A DNA stretch of 64,000 bases from assembly GCA_019694395.1 (NCBI GenBank), contig JAIBCC010000022.1:49111-113110 (forward strand), given 5' to 3'. Under the pieces are notes generated by a model. It did no database searches and had not been told where the DNA came from. It saw only the letters and a list, made by a program, of their open reading frames with translations. This DNA is from Pyrinomonadaceae bacterium (GTDB taxonomy: Bacteria; Acidobacteriota; Blastocatellia; Pyrinomonadales; Pyrinomonadaceae). A program made the translations under genes and the position numbers. Shown in pieces: positions 53,201 through 63,886 of the stretch. Position 1 is the first letter of the stretch. Every line of letters begins with the position of its first letter.

Positions 53201-55744
53201 TTATTCTTCGACCTCGTCCTCGGCAGCATCAAGCAAAGTTGCCGAAACGACTAAATCTTCCTCGCCGGTTCGAATGAGCATTACTCCTTGTGCCGCGCGT
53301 CCGGTTTCCCGAATTTTATCAACTCCCAAACGGATCAACTTTGCCTGTTGGGTAATGATCATAATTTCCGAATCTTCATAAACCGGAAACGCAGCAACTA
53401 CTTTGCCGGTTTTATCGGTGGTTTTCATATTGATAACACCGGTTGCCCCGCGTTTGGTCAAACGATAACTTGCCACATCGGTTTGTTTTCCAAAACCTCT
53501 TTCGGAAACGGTCAGAATTTTTTCAGTTCCGTCAGATGCCAAAACCGAAACGACATAATCGCCTTGTCTCAGGTTTGCGCCGATCACGCCGCGAGCTACT
53601 CTGCCCATCGGTCGAACATCGGTTTCTTTGAAACGAACCGCCATTCCGTCGTGGGTGGCAATCAAGATTTCTTTTGAGCCATCAGTTCTGATAATGTTTA
53701 ATAGTTCGTCACCATCATCAATATTGATAGCATTAATACCATTTACACGAATATTTTGATATTCACTCAAAGCAGTTTTCTTAATAACCCCCAATTTCGT
53801 GACCATTGTCAAATAAATTTCTTCCGAAAAATCTTTGACCGGCATTACCGCAACAAGCTTTGCTTCGGTTGGAAGATTTACCAGATTAACCACCGCCTTT
53901 CCGCGTGATGAGGATTCACCTTCGGGAATTTCGTGGACTTTGATTTTGTAAACTTGTCCATCTGCGGTAAAAATCATCAAAAATGAATGAGTTTCAGCAG
54001 TAAAGATATGTTCGACAAAATCTTCATTTTTGGCTTTTGCACCTAAACGACCTTTTCCGCCGCGTCCCTGTTTGGAATAAACAGAAACAGGTGTCCGTTT
54101 GATATAACCGGCTTTAGTTACAGTAATTGCAACTTCTTCGTTAGGAATCAGATCTTCAATTTTGAGTTCAACTCCCGCATCAACAATTTCGGTTTTACGG
54201 GTATCGCCGAAACTCTTTTTGACTTCCTGCAATTCATCGATAATTACCTGACGGAGCAAATATTCATTCGCCAAAATTGATTCAAGTTCGGCAATATGTT
54301 TCAAAATCGCTTCTAATTCGTCAATAATTTTTTGACGTTCCAGAGCGGAAAGCCGACGCAGCTGTAAATCGAGGATGGCTTGGGCTTGGATGTCGCTGAA
54401 ATTAAGCGAAGCGATAACTCTTTCCAAATCTTTCAAAAATCCGGCAAGAGTTTTATCAGTTGCCACACCTTTCCATTGTTTAACTTCGTGCAAAGTTGCA
54501 AAATTTCCGGTCAACCATTGTTTAGCTTCGTCAACTGAACGTGAATTACGGATCAAAGGAATGATGTAATCAAGTGCGTCAATCGCTTTATTCAAACCTT
54601 CCAAAATATGCGCTCTGGCTCTTGCTTTTTTGAGTTCAAATTCGGTGCGGCGGCGAACAACTTCTTTTCTAAATTCAATAAAGTTTTCTAAAACCTGTTT
54701 GAGACTCAGAATTTTCGGCTGTCCATCTACAATAGCCAAACAAATAATACCGAACGAAGTTTGCAGCGGAGTTAATTTGTAAAGTTTATTCAAAACGACT
54801 TGCGGCACCGCATCGCGTTTTAATTCGATAACCACCCGCATTCCTTCACGGTTCGATTCATCGCGGATTTCGGAAATTCCGTCCAGTTTTTTCTCGTGAA
54901 CCAACTCTGCAATTCTTTCAATTAATTTAGCTTTATTGACCTGATAAGGAATTTCGGTAATGACCACCGCATCACGTTCCGTGTTATTGCGTCCGATCCG
55001 GTCAATTGCTGCCCGTGCGCGAAGCTGAATGATGCCGCGTCCTTCACGGTATGCGCGATGAATTTCTTCACGTCCGTAAATAAATCCGCCGGTGGGAAAA
55101 TCAGGACCCGGAACAAGTTTAATGAGCTCATCAACGGTAATTACCGGATTTTTCAAAAGTGAAATAGTGGCTTCCAAAATTTCAGTTAGGTTATGAGGAG
55201 GGATTTTAGTTGCCATACCAACGGCAATTCCTTCTGAACCATTGACTAAAAGGTTGGGAATTTTGGTTGGCAAAACTTTTGGCTCGCTCAAAGATTCGTC
55301 GTAATTCGGTTGAAAATCAACAGTTTCTTTTTCGATGTCTGCCAACATTTCGTTGGTTAGTTTCTGCATTCGAACTTCGGTATAACGCATGGCGGCGGCG
55401 TTATCACCATCAATTGAACCAAAATTGCCCTGACCGTCAACTAAGGTATAACGCATTGCAAAGTCTTGTGCCAAACGAACAATCGTGTCGTAAACCGCAG
55501 TATCACCGTGCGGGTGGTATTTACCGATTACATCACCAACGACACGAGCAGATTTTTTGTATGGCTTATTGTGGGTGTTGCCAAGCTCGTGCATAGCCCA
55601 TAGCACGCGACGATGCACTGGTTTTAGCCCGTCCCGAACATCAGGCAGCGCCCGTCCGATGATAACGGACATTGCATAGTCAAGATACGATTTCCGCATC
55701 TCATCTTCAATATTTATTTGTTGTTTTTCTAAAGTTGTATCCAT
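53201..55744 (-). CDS. gyrA: DNA gyrase subunit A
   Basis: The 847-residue protein has the GyrA start ([20 protein letters not shown]), the quinolone-binding region [19 protein letters not shown] (Thr at the position of E. coli Ser83, Asp kept), the catalytic Tyr in [14 protein letters not shown], and the GyrA-box loop [11 protein letters not shown]. The C-terminal pinwheel blades follow ([20 protein letters not shown] is one) and a short acidic tail (AAEDEVEE). With GyrB it introduces negative supercoils using ATP. The GyrA box argues against ParC. The gene is single and preceded by a 233-base gap before the PilZ gene. Confidence 0.97.
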   Translation of the reverse strand: MDTTLEKQQINIEDEMRKSYLDYAMSVIIGRALPDVRDGLKPVHRRVLWAMHELGNTHNKPYKKSARVVGDVIGKYHPHGDTAVYDTIVRLAQDFAMRYTLVDGQGNFGSIDGDNAAAMRYTEVRMQKLTNEMLADIEKETVDFQPNYDESLSEPKVLPTKIPNLLVNGSEGIAVGMATKIPPHNLTEILEATISLLKNPVITVDELIKLVPGPDFPTGGFIYGREEIHRAYREGRGIIQLRARAAIDRIGRNNTERDAVVITEIPYQVNKAKLIERIAELVHEKKLDGISEIRDESNREGMRVVIELKRDAVPQVVLNKLYKLTPLQTSFGIICLAIVDGQPKILSLKQVLENFIEFRKEVVRRRTEFELKKARARAHILEGLNKAIDALDYIIPLIRNSRSVDEAKQWLTGNFATLHEVKQWKGVATDKTLAGFLKDLERVIASLNFSDIQAQAILDLQLRRLSALERQKIIDELEAILKHIAELESILANEYLLRQVIIDELQEVKKSFGDTRKTEIVDAGVELKIEDLIPNEEVAITVTKAGYIKRTPVSVYSKQGRGGKGRLGAKAKNEDFVEHIFTAETHSFLMIFTADGQVYKIKVHEIPEGESSSRGKAVVNLVNLPTEAKLVAVMPVKDFSEEIYLTMVTKLGVIKKTALSEYQNIRVNGINAINIDDGDELLNIIRTDGSKEILIATHDGMAVRFKETDVRPMGRVARGVIGANLRQGDYVVSVLASDGTEKILTVSERGFGKQTDVASYRLTKRGATGVINMKTTDKTGKVVAAFPVYEDSEIMIITQQAKLIRLGVDKIRETGRAAQGVMLIRTGEEDLVVSATLLDAAEDEVEE

Positions 55745-55977
55745 TTGTTGAAAATTGTTTTATAATTTTACTTGATTCTTTTTGTGTTTTCCGTGATTGG
55801 CAAAAGGATTTGACGAAATATTTTTGGAATAATTTTCCCATTAATTGTTTTTAAATTTTACAGGTTTTTTGCCTAATTAGCAAATAACCAAACCCTTGAA
55901 AATATTGAATCACAAGACAAATTCTTTCTATTTTCATATCTGAAAAATCCCCCCGTCTTTTTAGTGAGGTCTTAAAA

Positions 55978-56727
55978 ATGTCATTCGCAACAGATATAGA
56001 TGCCAGAAGAATAAGAAGGATAAATCTACCTTTACCCATAAGAGTCGAACATTGCGTAACCAAAGAAAAAGCAATGAACGAAGTAACCCGTTTAATAGAT
56101 GTTTCAGCTTTTGGTGCCGGTTTTAATTTACAGCATCCGATCAAGCGCGGCAGATTGGTTCATATGACCATCCCGCTCTCCCGACAACTTAGAAATTATG
56201 ATTATGATGAGCCGCAATACCGGGTTTGGGGCTTAGTTCGCCATTGCGTTCCGGTAAAAGAAAACAGGACAGAAAAATATGCTATCGGAACGGCGTTTAT
56301 TGGGAAACATCCACCACAAAGTTATGTTGATAATCCAGCTCGCCTTTATGAAATTTCACATCGTGAGGAAACACATTTTTGGCATATTGTGGAGGCTCCG
56401 AATAATCCGGATGAGAGTAATTTGCCCAAAGCCGACCGTAGACATACACGGTATCAAATTCCCGTTGCCATTGATCTCGAATTACTGAACGATGTAGGAA
56501 AACCTATCACCAAAGAAACCACTGTGACCGAAAATATCAGTTTGGGCGGTGCGTCAGTGTTTTCCAGTTTGCAGGTCAACATCGGTCAATTTATCAGGCT
56601 TTCCAGTGAACAATATAATGTAACGATTACTGCTATTATTCGGAATAAACGACTTGGTAGAGATGGAATCCCTCGATTACATCTGGAATTTTTTGATAAA
56701 TACTTCCCACTTGAAGGAATTGAGTAA
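55978..56727 (+). CDS. Tandem PilZ-domain protein, two candidate c-di-GMP sites
   Basis: The 249-residue product has two PilZ-like units. The first has Arg-rich RRIRRINLPLPIRVEH and IDVSAFGAGF (DxSxxG type). The second, after a linker, has DRRHTRYQIPVAIDLE and ENISLGGASVF, the full RxxxR...(D/N)xSxxG signature. Each binds c-di-GMP in known PilZ proteins; the first is less standard. No signal or catalytic domain is present, so it likely acts as a cytoplasmic receptor. It stands alone between gyrA and the M50-like gene. Confidence 0.85.
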   Translation: MSFATDIDARRIRRINLPLPIRVEHCVTKEKAMNEVTRLIDVSAFGAGFNLQHPIKRGRLVHMTIPLSRQLRNYDYDEPQYRVWGLVRHCVPVKENRTEKYAIGTAFIGKHPPQSYVDNPARLYEISHREETHFWHIVEAPNNPDESNLPKADRRHTRYQIPVAIDLELLNDVGKPITKETTVTENISLGGASVFSSLQVNIGQFIRLSSEQYNVTITAIIRNKRLGRDGIPRLHLEFFDKYFPLEGIE

Positions 56728-56911
56728 ATGATTTGATTTTAATGTGTAAATTTAAAGTCAGCTAAAACGAATTTTAAAAATGAGAGATTTTTCTTAACCC
56801 TAGATTTGTTTTAGTAACTTTGGTTTACACTTTTTTATTTTAAACTTTTTTCTTTTGAAACTCCGAACTTTGGGTTAAAATATATCGTATTGTTTTTCGG
56901 AGGTTTTCAAA

Positions 56912-57694
56912 ATGAGTTATTCCGTCGCAGAAGATGCTAAACCGCAATTTAAGTTATTGATCATTGCAACTTTAATCAGCATTGCCTTGTATTTTGTTTC
57001 CTGGTATTTTCCTTTAGCAAATTACTTGTTTTATCCGCTTCAATTATTTGCAACTTTCGTTCACGAAGGCAGCCACGTTTTAGCCGCCCTTTTGACGGGA
57101 AGCCATGTTCAGAGCCTTACAGTTTCACCTGATACCAGCGGAGTTGTTTGGTCTGCCGCAAACGGGTGGTTAGCCCAATTGCTGATTTCAAGTGCAGGTT
57201 ATATCGGCACAACTATTTTTGGAACTTTGCTGCTGGTTTGGATGCGTTTCGGTTTTTCATCGCACATTGGTTTATATTTTGCCTCTGTTTTTGTCGGTAT
57301 TATGACCCTGGTTTTTGGTTTAATATTTCCGATTTTTAATATTTTCTCGGCTAATGTATCCTTTGGAAGTGTTCTCTTTACGGTAATTTCTGGTGCAGTT
57401 CTGACCGCCGGACTTTTTGCAATCGCTCGTTTTGCCCCTTTGAAATGGGCAAATTTTGCTTTTGCTTTTTTGAGCGTTCAATGTTTGCTTAATTCATTTT
57501 TCAGTTTGAAAGATTTATTTTTTATTTCTGCGACAACCTCCACGGTAACGGATGCCGGAAATATGGCAAATGCAACGGGAATTCCTTCTTTAGTTTGGGT
57601 ATTCATTTGGATCGCGATTTCAATTGTAACAATCTCAGTCGGTTTAAGGATTTATGTTTCATCACAAAAATCAAGCAAAGCAGAGATTATTTAA
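56912..57694 (+). CDS. M50-type membrane metallopeptidase-like protein
   Basis: The 260 residues contain about six hydrophobic spans and the zinc motif HEGSH (FVHEGSHVLAALLTG) in the first third. This resembles M50B-like membrane peptidases. A downstream Asp ligand cannot be assigned with certainty, although WLAQLLISSAGYIGTTIFG includes the Gly-rich second helix typical of the family. It could be a peptidase or a repurposed membrane protein. It is followed by a terminator. Confidence 0.75.
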   Translation: MSYSVAEDAKPQFKLLIIATLISIALYFVSWYFPLANYLFYPLQLFATFVHEGSHVLAALLTGSHVQSLTVSPDTSGVVWSAANGWLAQLLISSAGYIGTTIFGTLLLVWMRFGFSSHIGLYFASVFVGIMTLVFGLIFPIFNIFSANVSFGSVLFTVISGAVLTAGLFAIARFAPLKWANFAFAFLSVQCLLNSFFSLKDLFFISATTSTVTDAGNMANATGIPSLVWVFIWIAISIVTISVGLRIYVSSQKSSKAEII

Positions 57695-57743
57695 TACAAT
57701 TATTCAAAGGTAGAGAATTTCCCTCTGCCCTTTTCAGTTCCAC

Positions 57744-57783
57744 AAAACGCAGGTATTTTCTTTGAAAAGTATCTGCGTTTTTA
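57744..57783 (+). terminator. Intrinsic terminator downstream of the M50-like gene
   Basis: AAAACGCAG pairs with CTGCGTTTT, and the inner ATTTT/AAAAGT part also pairs around TTTG. A TTTTATTTTTG tract follows, as expected for a plus-strand terminator about 50 bases after the gene's stop. Confidence 0.8.
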
Positions 57784-57811
57784 TTTTTGTGTTATATTTT
57801 CAAAAAATCCT

Positions 57812-59245
57812 ATGAAAAAATTAACTGTTTGCTTATTGATTCTTTTTGTCTTTGCAAATTTCATATTTGCCGGTTCAATTTCTGATGAAATAAATGCTTC
57901 GGCTGAAAAAGTTTTGCCGCAGGTTATTGAATGGAGAAGATTTATCCATCAACATCCGGAACTTGGAAACCGTGAATTTAAAACTGCAGCCTTTATTGAG
58001 GAAAAACTTCGGGCTTTAGGCATCGAAGTCAGAACTAAAATTGCGAAAACCGGGGTGGTCGGTATTTTGAAAGGCGGTCAACCTGGACCTGTAATCGGGC
58101 TTCGCGCCGATATTGATGGATTACCTGTCACTGAAAGAGTAAATGTCCCTTTCAAATCCACAGAAAAAGCGGAATATAACGGGCAAACAGTTGGTGTAAT
58201 GCACGCTTGCGGACACGATTCTCACATTGCAATGCTTTTGGGAACGGCAACAGTTTTGTCCCAAATGAAAGATAAGTTAAAGGGAACTGTTGTGTTTATC
58301 TTTCAACCAGCCGAAGAAGGTCCGCCTGCCGGAGAAGAGGGCGGTGCGGCTTTGATGGTAAAAGAGGGCGTAATGGATAATCCGAAAATTGATGCAATTT
58401 TTGGAATTCATATCAATTCCGCCACCGAAATCGGCAAAATCCGTTATAAAACCGGCTCTTTTATGGCTGCATCTGATTGGTTTTCAATCAAAATTAAGGG
58501 AAAACAAACACACGGCTCACAACCTTGGGGCGGAGTTGATCCGATTATGGTCGCCTCAAGCATTATTCAGGGTTTTCAAACAATCGTCTCCCGTCAATCC
58601 GAATTGACCAAGGCTCCTGTGGTAATTTCAGTCGGTAAAATCAACAGCGGAGTCCGTGAAAATATTATCCCCGAAGAACTTACAATGTCCGGCACGATTC
58701 GGACTTTGGACCAAGAAATGCAAAAGGATGTCCATGCCCGAATCCGAAAAACTGCAACTAAAATTGCCGAAAGTTTTGGGGCACAAGTTGATATTTCAAT
58801 AGATTCCAAAACGCCGATTACTTACAATACCCCACAATTGGTTGATCAAATGTTGCCAAGTTTAGAAAAAGCAGTTGGAAAAGAAAATCTGATTAACGCC
58901 GAATGGACTACTGGCGCGGAAGATTTTGCTGAATATCGCTCTAAGGCACCGGCATTTTTCTTTTTTGTCGGTGGAATGCCAAAAGGAATGAATCCCCAAA
59001 ACGCTTTTCCCCATCACACCCCTGATTTTTTCATTGATGATAGCCGTTTGGATGTCGGCATCAAGGCTTTTGCCAATCTCGTTTTTGATTTTGATAAATC
59101 CAAACTGCAAAAATCCATGCAACAAACTTCCCTTTTGGAAAATCAGATTAACGTAATGAATTGTCAGCCGAAAAATATTTTTGCGGTCGAAATGTCGAGC
59201 ATTTTCATTCATTCAAATTATGATTCGTTGTGCGGAGGTGTTTAA
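57812..59245 (+). CDS. Exported M20D amidohydrolase / N-acyl amino acid peptidase
   Basis: The 477-residue product has a signal peptide ([19 protein letters not shown]). M20 landmarks follow: [44 protein letters not shown], and [16 protein letters not shown]. The dimerisation domain contains [20 protein letters not shown], and the last metal ligand appears to be His in [13 protein letters not shown]. It would hydrolyse N-acyl or peptide substrates in the periplasm. The C-terminus has about 45 residues beyond the usual end. TAATG overlap with the next gene suggests coupled translation. Confidence 0.9.
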   Translation: MKKLTVCLLILFVFANFIFAGSISDEINASAEKVLPQVIEWRRFIHQHPELGNREFKTAAFIEEKLRALGIEVRTKIAKTGVVGILKGGQPGPVIGLRADIDGLPVTERVNVPFKSTEKAEYNGQTVGVMHACGHDSHIAMLLGTATVLSQMKDKLKGTVVFIFQPAEEGPPAGEEGGAALMVKEGVMDNPKIDAIFGIHINSATEIGKIRYKTGSFMAASDWFSIKIKGKQTHGSQPWGGVDPIMVASSIIQGFQTIVSRQSELTKAPVVISVGKINSGVRENIIPEELTMSGTIRTLDQEMQKDVHARIRKTATKIAESFGAQVDISIDSKTPITYNTPQLVDQMLPSLEKAVGKENLINAEWTTGAEDFAEYRSKAPAFFFFVGGMPKGMNPQNAFPHHTPDFFIDDSRLDVGIKAFANLVFDFDKSKLQKSMQQTSLLENQINVMNCQPKNIFAVEMSSIFIHSNYDSLCGGV

Positions 59246-59994
59246 TGAAAATAATTGCAGCTTTTTTAACCTTGATTTGCTTTTGTTTTATGAGTGCAGC
59301 TCAAATAAAAACTCCGACCGAGAAAATTGATTATAAATACTCAACATCGCTTCAGGCAGTTGTGGTGACCACCAAAGATTGGAATGCAATTCAGGGAACG
59401 GCACAGCTTTTTGAGCGAAAAACAACCAAATCTGCCTGGAAAAAAGTTGGTGAGAGTTTTCCGGTGGTGGTTGGGAGAAATGGTTTGGCGTGGAGTGATG
59501 AAGCGCGAATGAAGGCTGAAACACAACCTCATAAAAAAGAAGGTGACGGGAAAGCGCCCGCCGGAATTTTGCGCCTGACCTCGATCTTTGGTTCGAGGGA
59601 TCAGAAGTTTAAGCTTCCCTTTACTAAATTAGTTGAATCTACTGAATGTGTTGATGATGTTAAATCTACTCATTACAACCAAATAGTGGATAAATACCAG
59701 GTCGGAAATTTTGACTGGAACAGTTCGGAAAAAATGCTGGCAGTCGGTGAGCAATATGAACTAGGCGTTTTTGTTGCCCATAATTCCGATAATAATAAAG
59801 GCGACGGTTCCTGCATTTTTCTGCACATTTGGAAAGACGCAAACACCGGAACCGCCGGCTGCACCGCAATGGAAAGAAAAAATATTGAAAGAATAACCAA
59901 ATGGCTTGATGTGAAAAAAAATCCTTTTTTAATTCAAATGCCGGAAGAGGTTTACCAAGGATGGCAAAAGGTTTGGAAACTACCGAAATTATAA
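59245..59994 (+). CDS. Exported L,D-transpeptidase-like (YkuD-like) protein
   Basis: The ATG at 59245 overlaps the amidohydrolase stop by one base and follows GGAGGTG. The 249 residues start with a signal peptide ([18 protein letters not shown]). The YkuD-like region includes the His in [17 protein letters not shown], followed by Cys in [15 protein letters not shown], which is the HxxxxxxxxxGxxGC-type arrangement. Upstream is [12 protein letters not shown], then [14 protein letters not shown]. Such enzymes cross-link peptidoglycan or attach proteins to it. Overlapped at its end by the next small gene. Confidence 0.82.
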   Translation: MKIIAAFLTLICFCFMSAAQIKTPTEKIDYKYSTSLQAVVVTTKDWNAIQGTAQLFERKTTKSAWKKVGESFPVVVGRNGLAWSDEARMKAETQPHKKEGDGKAPAGILRLTSIFGSRDQKFKLPFTKLVESTECVDDVKSTHYNQIVDKYQVGNFDWNSSEKMLAVGEQYELGVFVAHNSDNNKGDGSCIFLHIWKDANTGTAGCTAMERKNIERITKWLDVKKNPFLIQMPEEVYQGWQKVWKLPKL

Positions 59995-60242
59995 TAACTT
60001 TAGCAGATTTGCCTATCGGCTCAAGATTACTCGTCAAAAGTAAAAAGGATTGGCGAAGTGCAGTAATTTCAAAAATTATAGACGAAACTGTAACTCTAAC
60101 TGTTTCCTCTCCGACCGGTTTCTCTTATCGTTTAAGGCGTAACCTACAAACTGAAATTCATTTTGACGGTGAAATACCAATCCTTGAAAATGATTCCAAA
60201 GAATGGCGCGAAAATTTTGTTAAATATGATGTTCGCTGGTAA
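59961..60242 (+). CDS. Small unknown protein overlapping the L,D-transpeptidase-like gene
   Basis: ATG 59961 opens a 93-residue frame in another phase, overlapping the preceding gene by 34 bases, with translation likely coupled. The middle ([20 protein letters not shown]) and the following strands look like an SH3-like beta-barrel. No signal peptide or membrane span is seen. Coding status is supported by its length and phase after the overlap. Function unknown. A hairpin-forming repeat follows. Confidence 0.6.
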   Translation: MAKGLETTEIIITLADLPIGSRLLVKSKKDWRSAVISKIIDETVTLTVSSPTGFSYRLRRNLQTEIHFDGEIPILENDSKEWRENFVKYDVRW

Positions 60243-60296
60243 ACAAAATAAATAAAGGGTAAATAAAATTATCAAAATTAAATTACTTCAAATTAC

Positions 60297-60346
60297 AAAA
60301 TTGAATCATTAGATTTGAAGAAAATCGAATCTTATTTCAATTTTGC
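60297..60346. repeat. 50-base hairpin-forming inverted repeat
   Basis: CAAAATTGAA (60297-60306) pairs with TTCAATTTTG (60337-60346), with an inner AGATT/AATCT pair (60312-60316 and 60329-60333). It lies in the 162-base gap before the PRMT-like gene. It is AT-rich, so it could be a weak terminator or a cruciform. Confidence 0.55.
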
Positions 60347-60404
60347 ATTTCGTCAATTTCGATGTTATTTTAATCTCTAAAATTAACAAAACAAAAATTT
60401 TAAG

Positions 60405-61472
60405 ATGAATCAATCAAATCCCCCAAAGAAACTAACCAAAAAACAAAAGGACGATTTACTGGCGGCACACTTGCCCGGATTGTTAAGTTATCATCATTTA
60501 ATGTTGAGTGACGGTGTTAGAAATAAATTATTATTTCAAGCAATTCAACAACATGTTAACGAAAATACAAGTTTTTTGGATATTGGGGCAGGAACCGGTG
60601 TTTGGGCTATTTTAGCCGCTAAACTTGGGGCAAAAAGAGTTGTTGCCATTGAAATTGAAGAGCCTTTGATTCCTCTCATCTTTAAACACGCTCAAGAAAA
60701 TGGAGTTGCCAATAAGATCGAAATAATTCACGGAAACGCCGATCATGTAAAATTAAAAGGTAAATTTGATGTTATCGTTAGTGAACTATTTGGGCAGGAT
60801 GCTCTGGGTGAAGGAGTTACTAAATCATTTATAAGTTTGCGAAATCGTTTTCTGGCTCCAAATGGCATTTTAATCCCGCAAAAACTTTCTATGCTGGCTG
60901 CCCCGGTCAAATTAGACAAATCCCCGCAGGAATTTCCGGTTGGAATCCCTTTAACTGCTAATTATCTCAAAACGGTCAAATTTAATTATTCATCTCAAAT
61001 TTCCATCGAAAGAAGAGAAAAGACAAAGGTTCTGACCGAACCTCAACTTTTAATGGAAATGAATTTTAAAACTGTTGAAACGGCACCGGATCTAAAAAGT
61101 CTTTCGGCAGGTTGGAAAATGAATAATTTATCTGAAGCAAATGCTATTGCGGTCTTTAACCGTTCCACTTTTACCGAAGAAATTATAATGGATTCATTCA
61201 ATTCGCAAAGCTGGGGGGCAGCAATTTATGAATTTCAGCCTGTTCCCGAGAATGAGGGGGAGATTTATTTTAATCTGAATATGGATGGAGCAAAATCAAT
61301 GTGGGCTGTGACAACCAAAACCGAATCAGGAATTAAAACTCAGAACTTTTCCCCAACTTTTGCTCCGGCTAGAATTAAGATGGCTAAACAAATGACTCCC
61401 TTCAAAAAAGTCAGACCGCCAAAACAAAATTTGCCTGAAACCAAAAAGAATTCAAAAAGTAAAACTAAATGA
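60405..61472 (+). CDS. PRMT-like class I SAM-dependent methyltransferase
   Basis: The 355 residues have a SAM-binding motif (FLDIGAGTGVWAILAAKLGA) and RVVAIEIEEPLIPLIFKHA. A double-Glu-like loop follows (DVIVSELFGQDALGEG), as in protein arginine methyltransferases, where SExMG...E binds the target Arg. The C-terminal beta region is a PRMT-like barrel, and a basic Lys/Pro tail follows (RPPKQNLPETKKNSKS). The substrate is unknown. It converges with the 2OG-Fe(II) oxygenase-like gene with a 64-base gap; both could modify the PqqD/Cys proteins, but that is speculation. Confidence 0.75.
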   Translation: MNQSNPPKKLTKKQKDDLLAAHLPGLLSYHHLMLSDGVRNKLLFQAIQQHVNENTSFLDIGAGTGVWAILAAKLGAKRVVAIEIEEPLIPLIFKHAQENGVANKIEIIHGNADHVKLKGKFDVIVSELFGQDALGEGVTKSFISLRNRFLAPNGILIPQKLSMLAAPVKLDKSPQEFPVGIPLTANYLKTVKFNYSSQISIERREKTKVLTEPQLLMEMNFKTVETAPDLKSLSAGWKMNNLSEANAIAVFNRSTFTEEIIMDSFNSQSWGAAIYEFQPVPENEGEIYFNLNMDGAKSMWAVTTKTESGIKTQNFSPTFAPARIKMAKQMTPFKKVRPPKQNLPETKKNSKSKTK

Positions 61473-61536
61473 ACAGAAATTGAAAGAAATTCTCTTTACA
61501 AAACTAATTTGAAACTCAGTTAGATACTTTATTTTG

Positions 61537-62787
61537 TTAATTTAGTCCGCCTTCAAAATCTTTTGCCACATAATGAAAAAACAGTGATGTTGATTGATGA
61601 CCTTGCGGCAAAGGATAACGGTAATGAATTAGTTCGCGACCTTTATAAACCAACCCGTCGCCACTAGCTAGGTAAACTTTTGGGTTTTTGTCCTCCTCTT
61701 CAGATGCTGCCGGAAATTTCCGGGAATCATAAGCGACTGGTTTGCCTTCGGCAAAATCCGGTTCCCAAACAAATAAGCCCCACGGTGAAAGTTTATTTTC
61801 CTGTTCGGGCAAATAATCAATCTGAAATGATATGCTGAATTCACATTGAGCTCGATCAGTATGTGGCTGCAAAATTGCATCCTCAATATATGAAGCTGCA
61901 TAAACATATGAAGGAATTACTTCTTCGCCAATAACCAAACTCATCAATTTAGCTAGATTCTGGTGAATAACTCGTGCTAATGGCTCATTATGTTGATAAA
62001 AACGTCTTTCAACCTGTCCATCACCAAATGGCATAAACCCACTATCGATATATTGCCGATAATATCTGCGCATTGCCTTCATTTGAGCATCCGGTAAAAT
62101 TTTGCGCAGCACAACATATTTATCTTCCCGATACTTAATTTTTGCTTCCGCAATTGCCTCACTTTGCTTTTTTTCAGTTTTAGCCCACTTTTCAGGGGTT
62201 GTAAGAATTTCGCTCGCAACCAATTTAGAAAGAAAGTCCGGCTTAACTTCAACCGACAATTTCTCGCCGGCTTTAAATTTTGCTACTGTTTCAGCTTGTT
62301 GATTACTAAACCAATAACCAATCTCAATATCTGTAAGCGGTTGTTTTATCCAAACTGACGGATGGTGCGGCGAAAGATGTTGCCCGTGAACCCGCGATCT
62401 AAATTTGGTAAAATCAAAGGGCTCATAGCGAAATGTTGGATTGACTATTAATGAAGTAATATCTCCATCAAATTCTTCACTTTTAACTCCATCAAGCAGA
62501 CATTCAAAAAGAACTTTTTGGGGGATATTTTCAGCCTCCAGCAAAACTCCGAATTTAAATAGCAATTCACGTTCGGCTTCGTCTATATCCCTTTCTACAT
62601 CAAGAAAATCAAATTTGGTTTGGGCTAAATCTAAAAAGACTTCGTGTAGATTAGGTTGATCAAATTTCGAGATTTGTAATCTACGCAAACCATCATCAGG
62701 GTTTGGCACACTTAAAACTATCAAGGCATCCGGCTCAACAATGGATTCAAGTTTAAGAAAAGGATTAACCACTAAATTTTTATTCAT
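61537..62787 (-). CDS. 2-oxoglutarate/Fe(II)-dependent oxygenase-like protein
   Basis: The 416 residues have a unique N-terminal domain of ~200 residues (IVLSVPNPDDGLRRLQISKF, then WIKQPLTDIEIGYWFSNQQA). The C-terminal part has iron ligands HTD in AILQPHTDRAQCEFSISFQ and a distal His and Arg in ELIHYRYPLPQGHQS. This is the arrangement of prolyl-4-hydroxylase-like enzymes. It would hydroxylate a peptide or a small molecule. It is the first plausible modifying enzyme beside PqqD/Cys member 3 (530 bases upstream on the same strand). Confidence 0.75.
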   Translation of the reverse strand: MNKNLVVNPFLKLESIVEPDALIVLSVPNPDDGLRRLQISKFDQPNLHEVFLDLAQTKFDFLDVERDIDEAERELLFKFGVLLEAENIPQKVLFECLLDGVKSEEFDGDITSLIVNPTFRYEPFDFTKFRSRVHGQHLSPHHPSVWIKQPLTDIEIGYWFSNQQAETVAKFKAGEKLSVEVKPDFLSKLVASEILTTPEKWAKTEKKQSEAIAEAKIKYREDKYVVLRKILPDAQMKAMRRYYRQYIDSGFMPFGDGQVERRFYQHNEPLARVIHQNLAKLMSLVIGEEVIPSYVYAASYIEDAILQPHTDRAQCEFSISFQIDYLPEQENKLSPWGLFVWEPDFAEGKPVAYDSRKFPAASEEEDKNPKVYLASGDGLVYKGRELIHYRYPLPQGHQSTSLFFHYVAKDFEGGLN

Positions 62788-63218
62788 ATTATTTTCTGTG
62801 AATTATATTCTATTTAGATTACAGATAAACTGTAAAGGCAATTTTTTCGGATTTTTCTACTTTATTATTAAACACAAGGACAAGGACGTATTTCTTTTTT
62901 ATCCGAAATTTAATATTATCCAATTTCAAAAAATCTGGATATTCACTTGATAACTTTTTAGTTGATTTCAGATTTTTTTGGTTGAATAAAATTACTTGAA
63001 ATAAACATTTCAAAATCTAAGCAATTTAACAATGAAAAATTGATTTGTTTTTAAAAGTCCCATAAAATTTTGGCTGTTATTTCCTCAGCCAAATCAAAAT
63101 GTGAAAGTCAAGAAAAAAAAACTTATTTCATGTAGAGCCTTAGCTTAATTAAATCAAATTCAAGGTGTCTTTTGGAAATTCTTTTAAGTGTTTTACAGTA
63201 TTTATAACAAGAGCCACA
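62788..63218. other. AT-rich intergenic region with a GC-stem hairpin
   Basis: No convincing gene is visible in this stretch. A hairpin with TTTGGCTG (63069-63076) and CAGCCAAA (63086-63093) lies about 280 bases upstream of the oxygenase-like gene start. Confidence 0.5.
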
Positions 63219-63268
63219 AAAATAATATGCTGTTGTGGGTAAAGCTACCTCTAACAGCATATTATTTT
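63219..63268 (-). terminator. Strong hairpin terminator downstream of PqqD/Cys member 3
   Basis: AAAATAATATGCTGTT (63219-63234) and AACAGCATATTATTTT (63253-63268) form a perfect 16-base stem, with an inner GGTA/TACC pair. For minus-strand transcription the stem ends in TATTTTTG-like T-rich sequence. It lies 49 bases after the stop of member 3. Confidence 0.8.
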
Positions 63269-63316
63269 GCTTTTCATATTTTTATTAGAAATCAATTAAA
63301 GTTCCTAATTATTCAA

Positions 63317-63886
63317 CTAACCGCAACGGCAGGTAATCGAATCAGGATTCCCAGCTCCATTAGGTGTGCATGCCGTTATTATTCCGGTTGCATTGCAACA
63401 TAGAGGACTACAAAAAGTATTATTTGGATTAGCTGGATTGTTGAACGGACCACCAGGGGTTGTAGGAGAGCAAACATTTCCAGCAGCATTTGGCACAGTA
63501 ACTGGGAACGGAGGAGTTGAAGGAATATTTACACCAGTTGTAGTAGTGCAGCACTGATTTGGTCCCGCTCCAGTTGTGTTTACACAAGCCATTGCCCCGG
63601 GACAACAAAATGGGCTGGGATTGGTTACCGTTGGACAGGCTCCTAATACATTATTGCAAGAAGCTGCCATAGCCCCACTTGGAGCAACTAACGAAGCAAC
63701 AATTGGTAATGCAATTAATGAACCAAATCCAATTTTTTTTATTATTTGCCGGCGTGACATACCTTCAAATTGATCAGGAATAACTACTTCATTCTCAATT
63801 AAATTCTCTTTTTTCAATTGATCTAAAGCCAACCAGACCAACCCTTCATCAAAGGGAGTTTTTAGTTTTTCATACCTAATGTGCAA
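63317..63886 (-). pseudogene. PqqD-like / internal Tat-like / Cys-rich protein, member 3, 5'-truncated
   Basis: The frame begins only after an in-frame stop (63911-63913), and the first usable codon is a TTG at 63884-63886 without a ribosome site. The 189 residues start in the middle of a PqqD-like domain (KLKTPFDEGLVWLALDQLKK). The twin-arginine-like segment follows (GMSRRQIIKKIGFGSLIALP ... APSGAMA), then a Cys-rich tail (NPSPFCCPGAMACVN, CSPLCCNATGIITACT, ITCRCG). The first ~45 residues of the PqqD domain are replaced by the 34-base repeat. The tail remains intact and is followed by a terminator, suggesting recent truncation, a recombination product or an assembly join. Confidence 0.75.

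Noticed and set aside
53201..55744. Quinolone resistance from Thr at the Ser83 position of GyrA
   Set aside because: Thr is the natural residue at this position in several bacteria, so no resistance can be concluded.
63219..63268. Mobile element end from the long inverted repeat
   Set aside because: There is no transposase or target duplication, and the position just after a gene stop with a T-rich end fits a terminator better.
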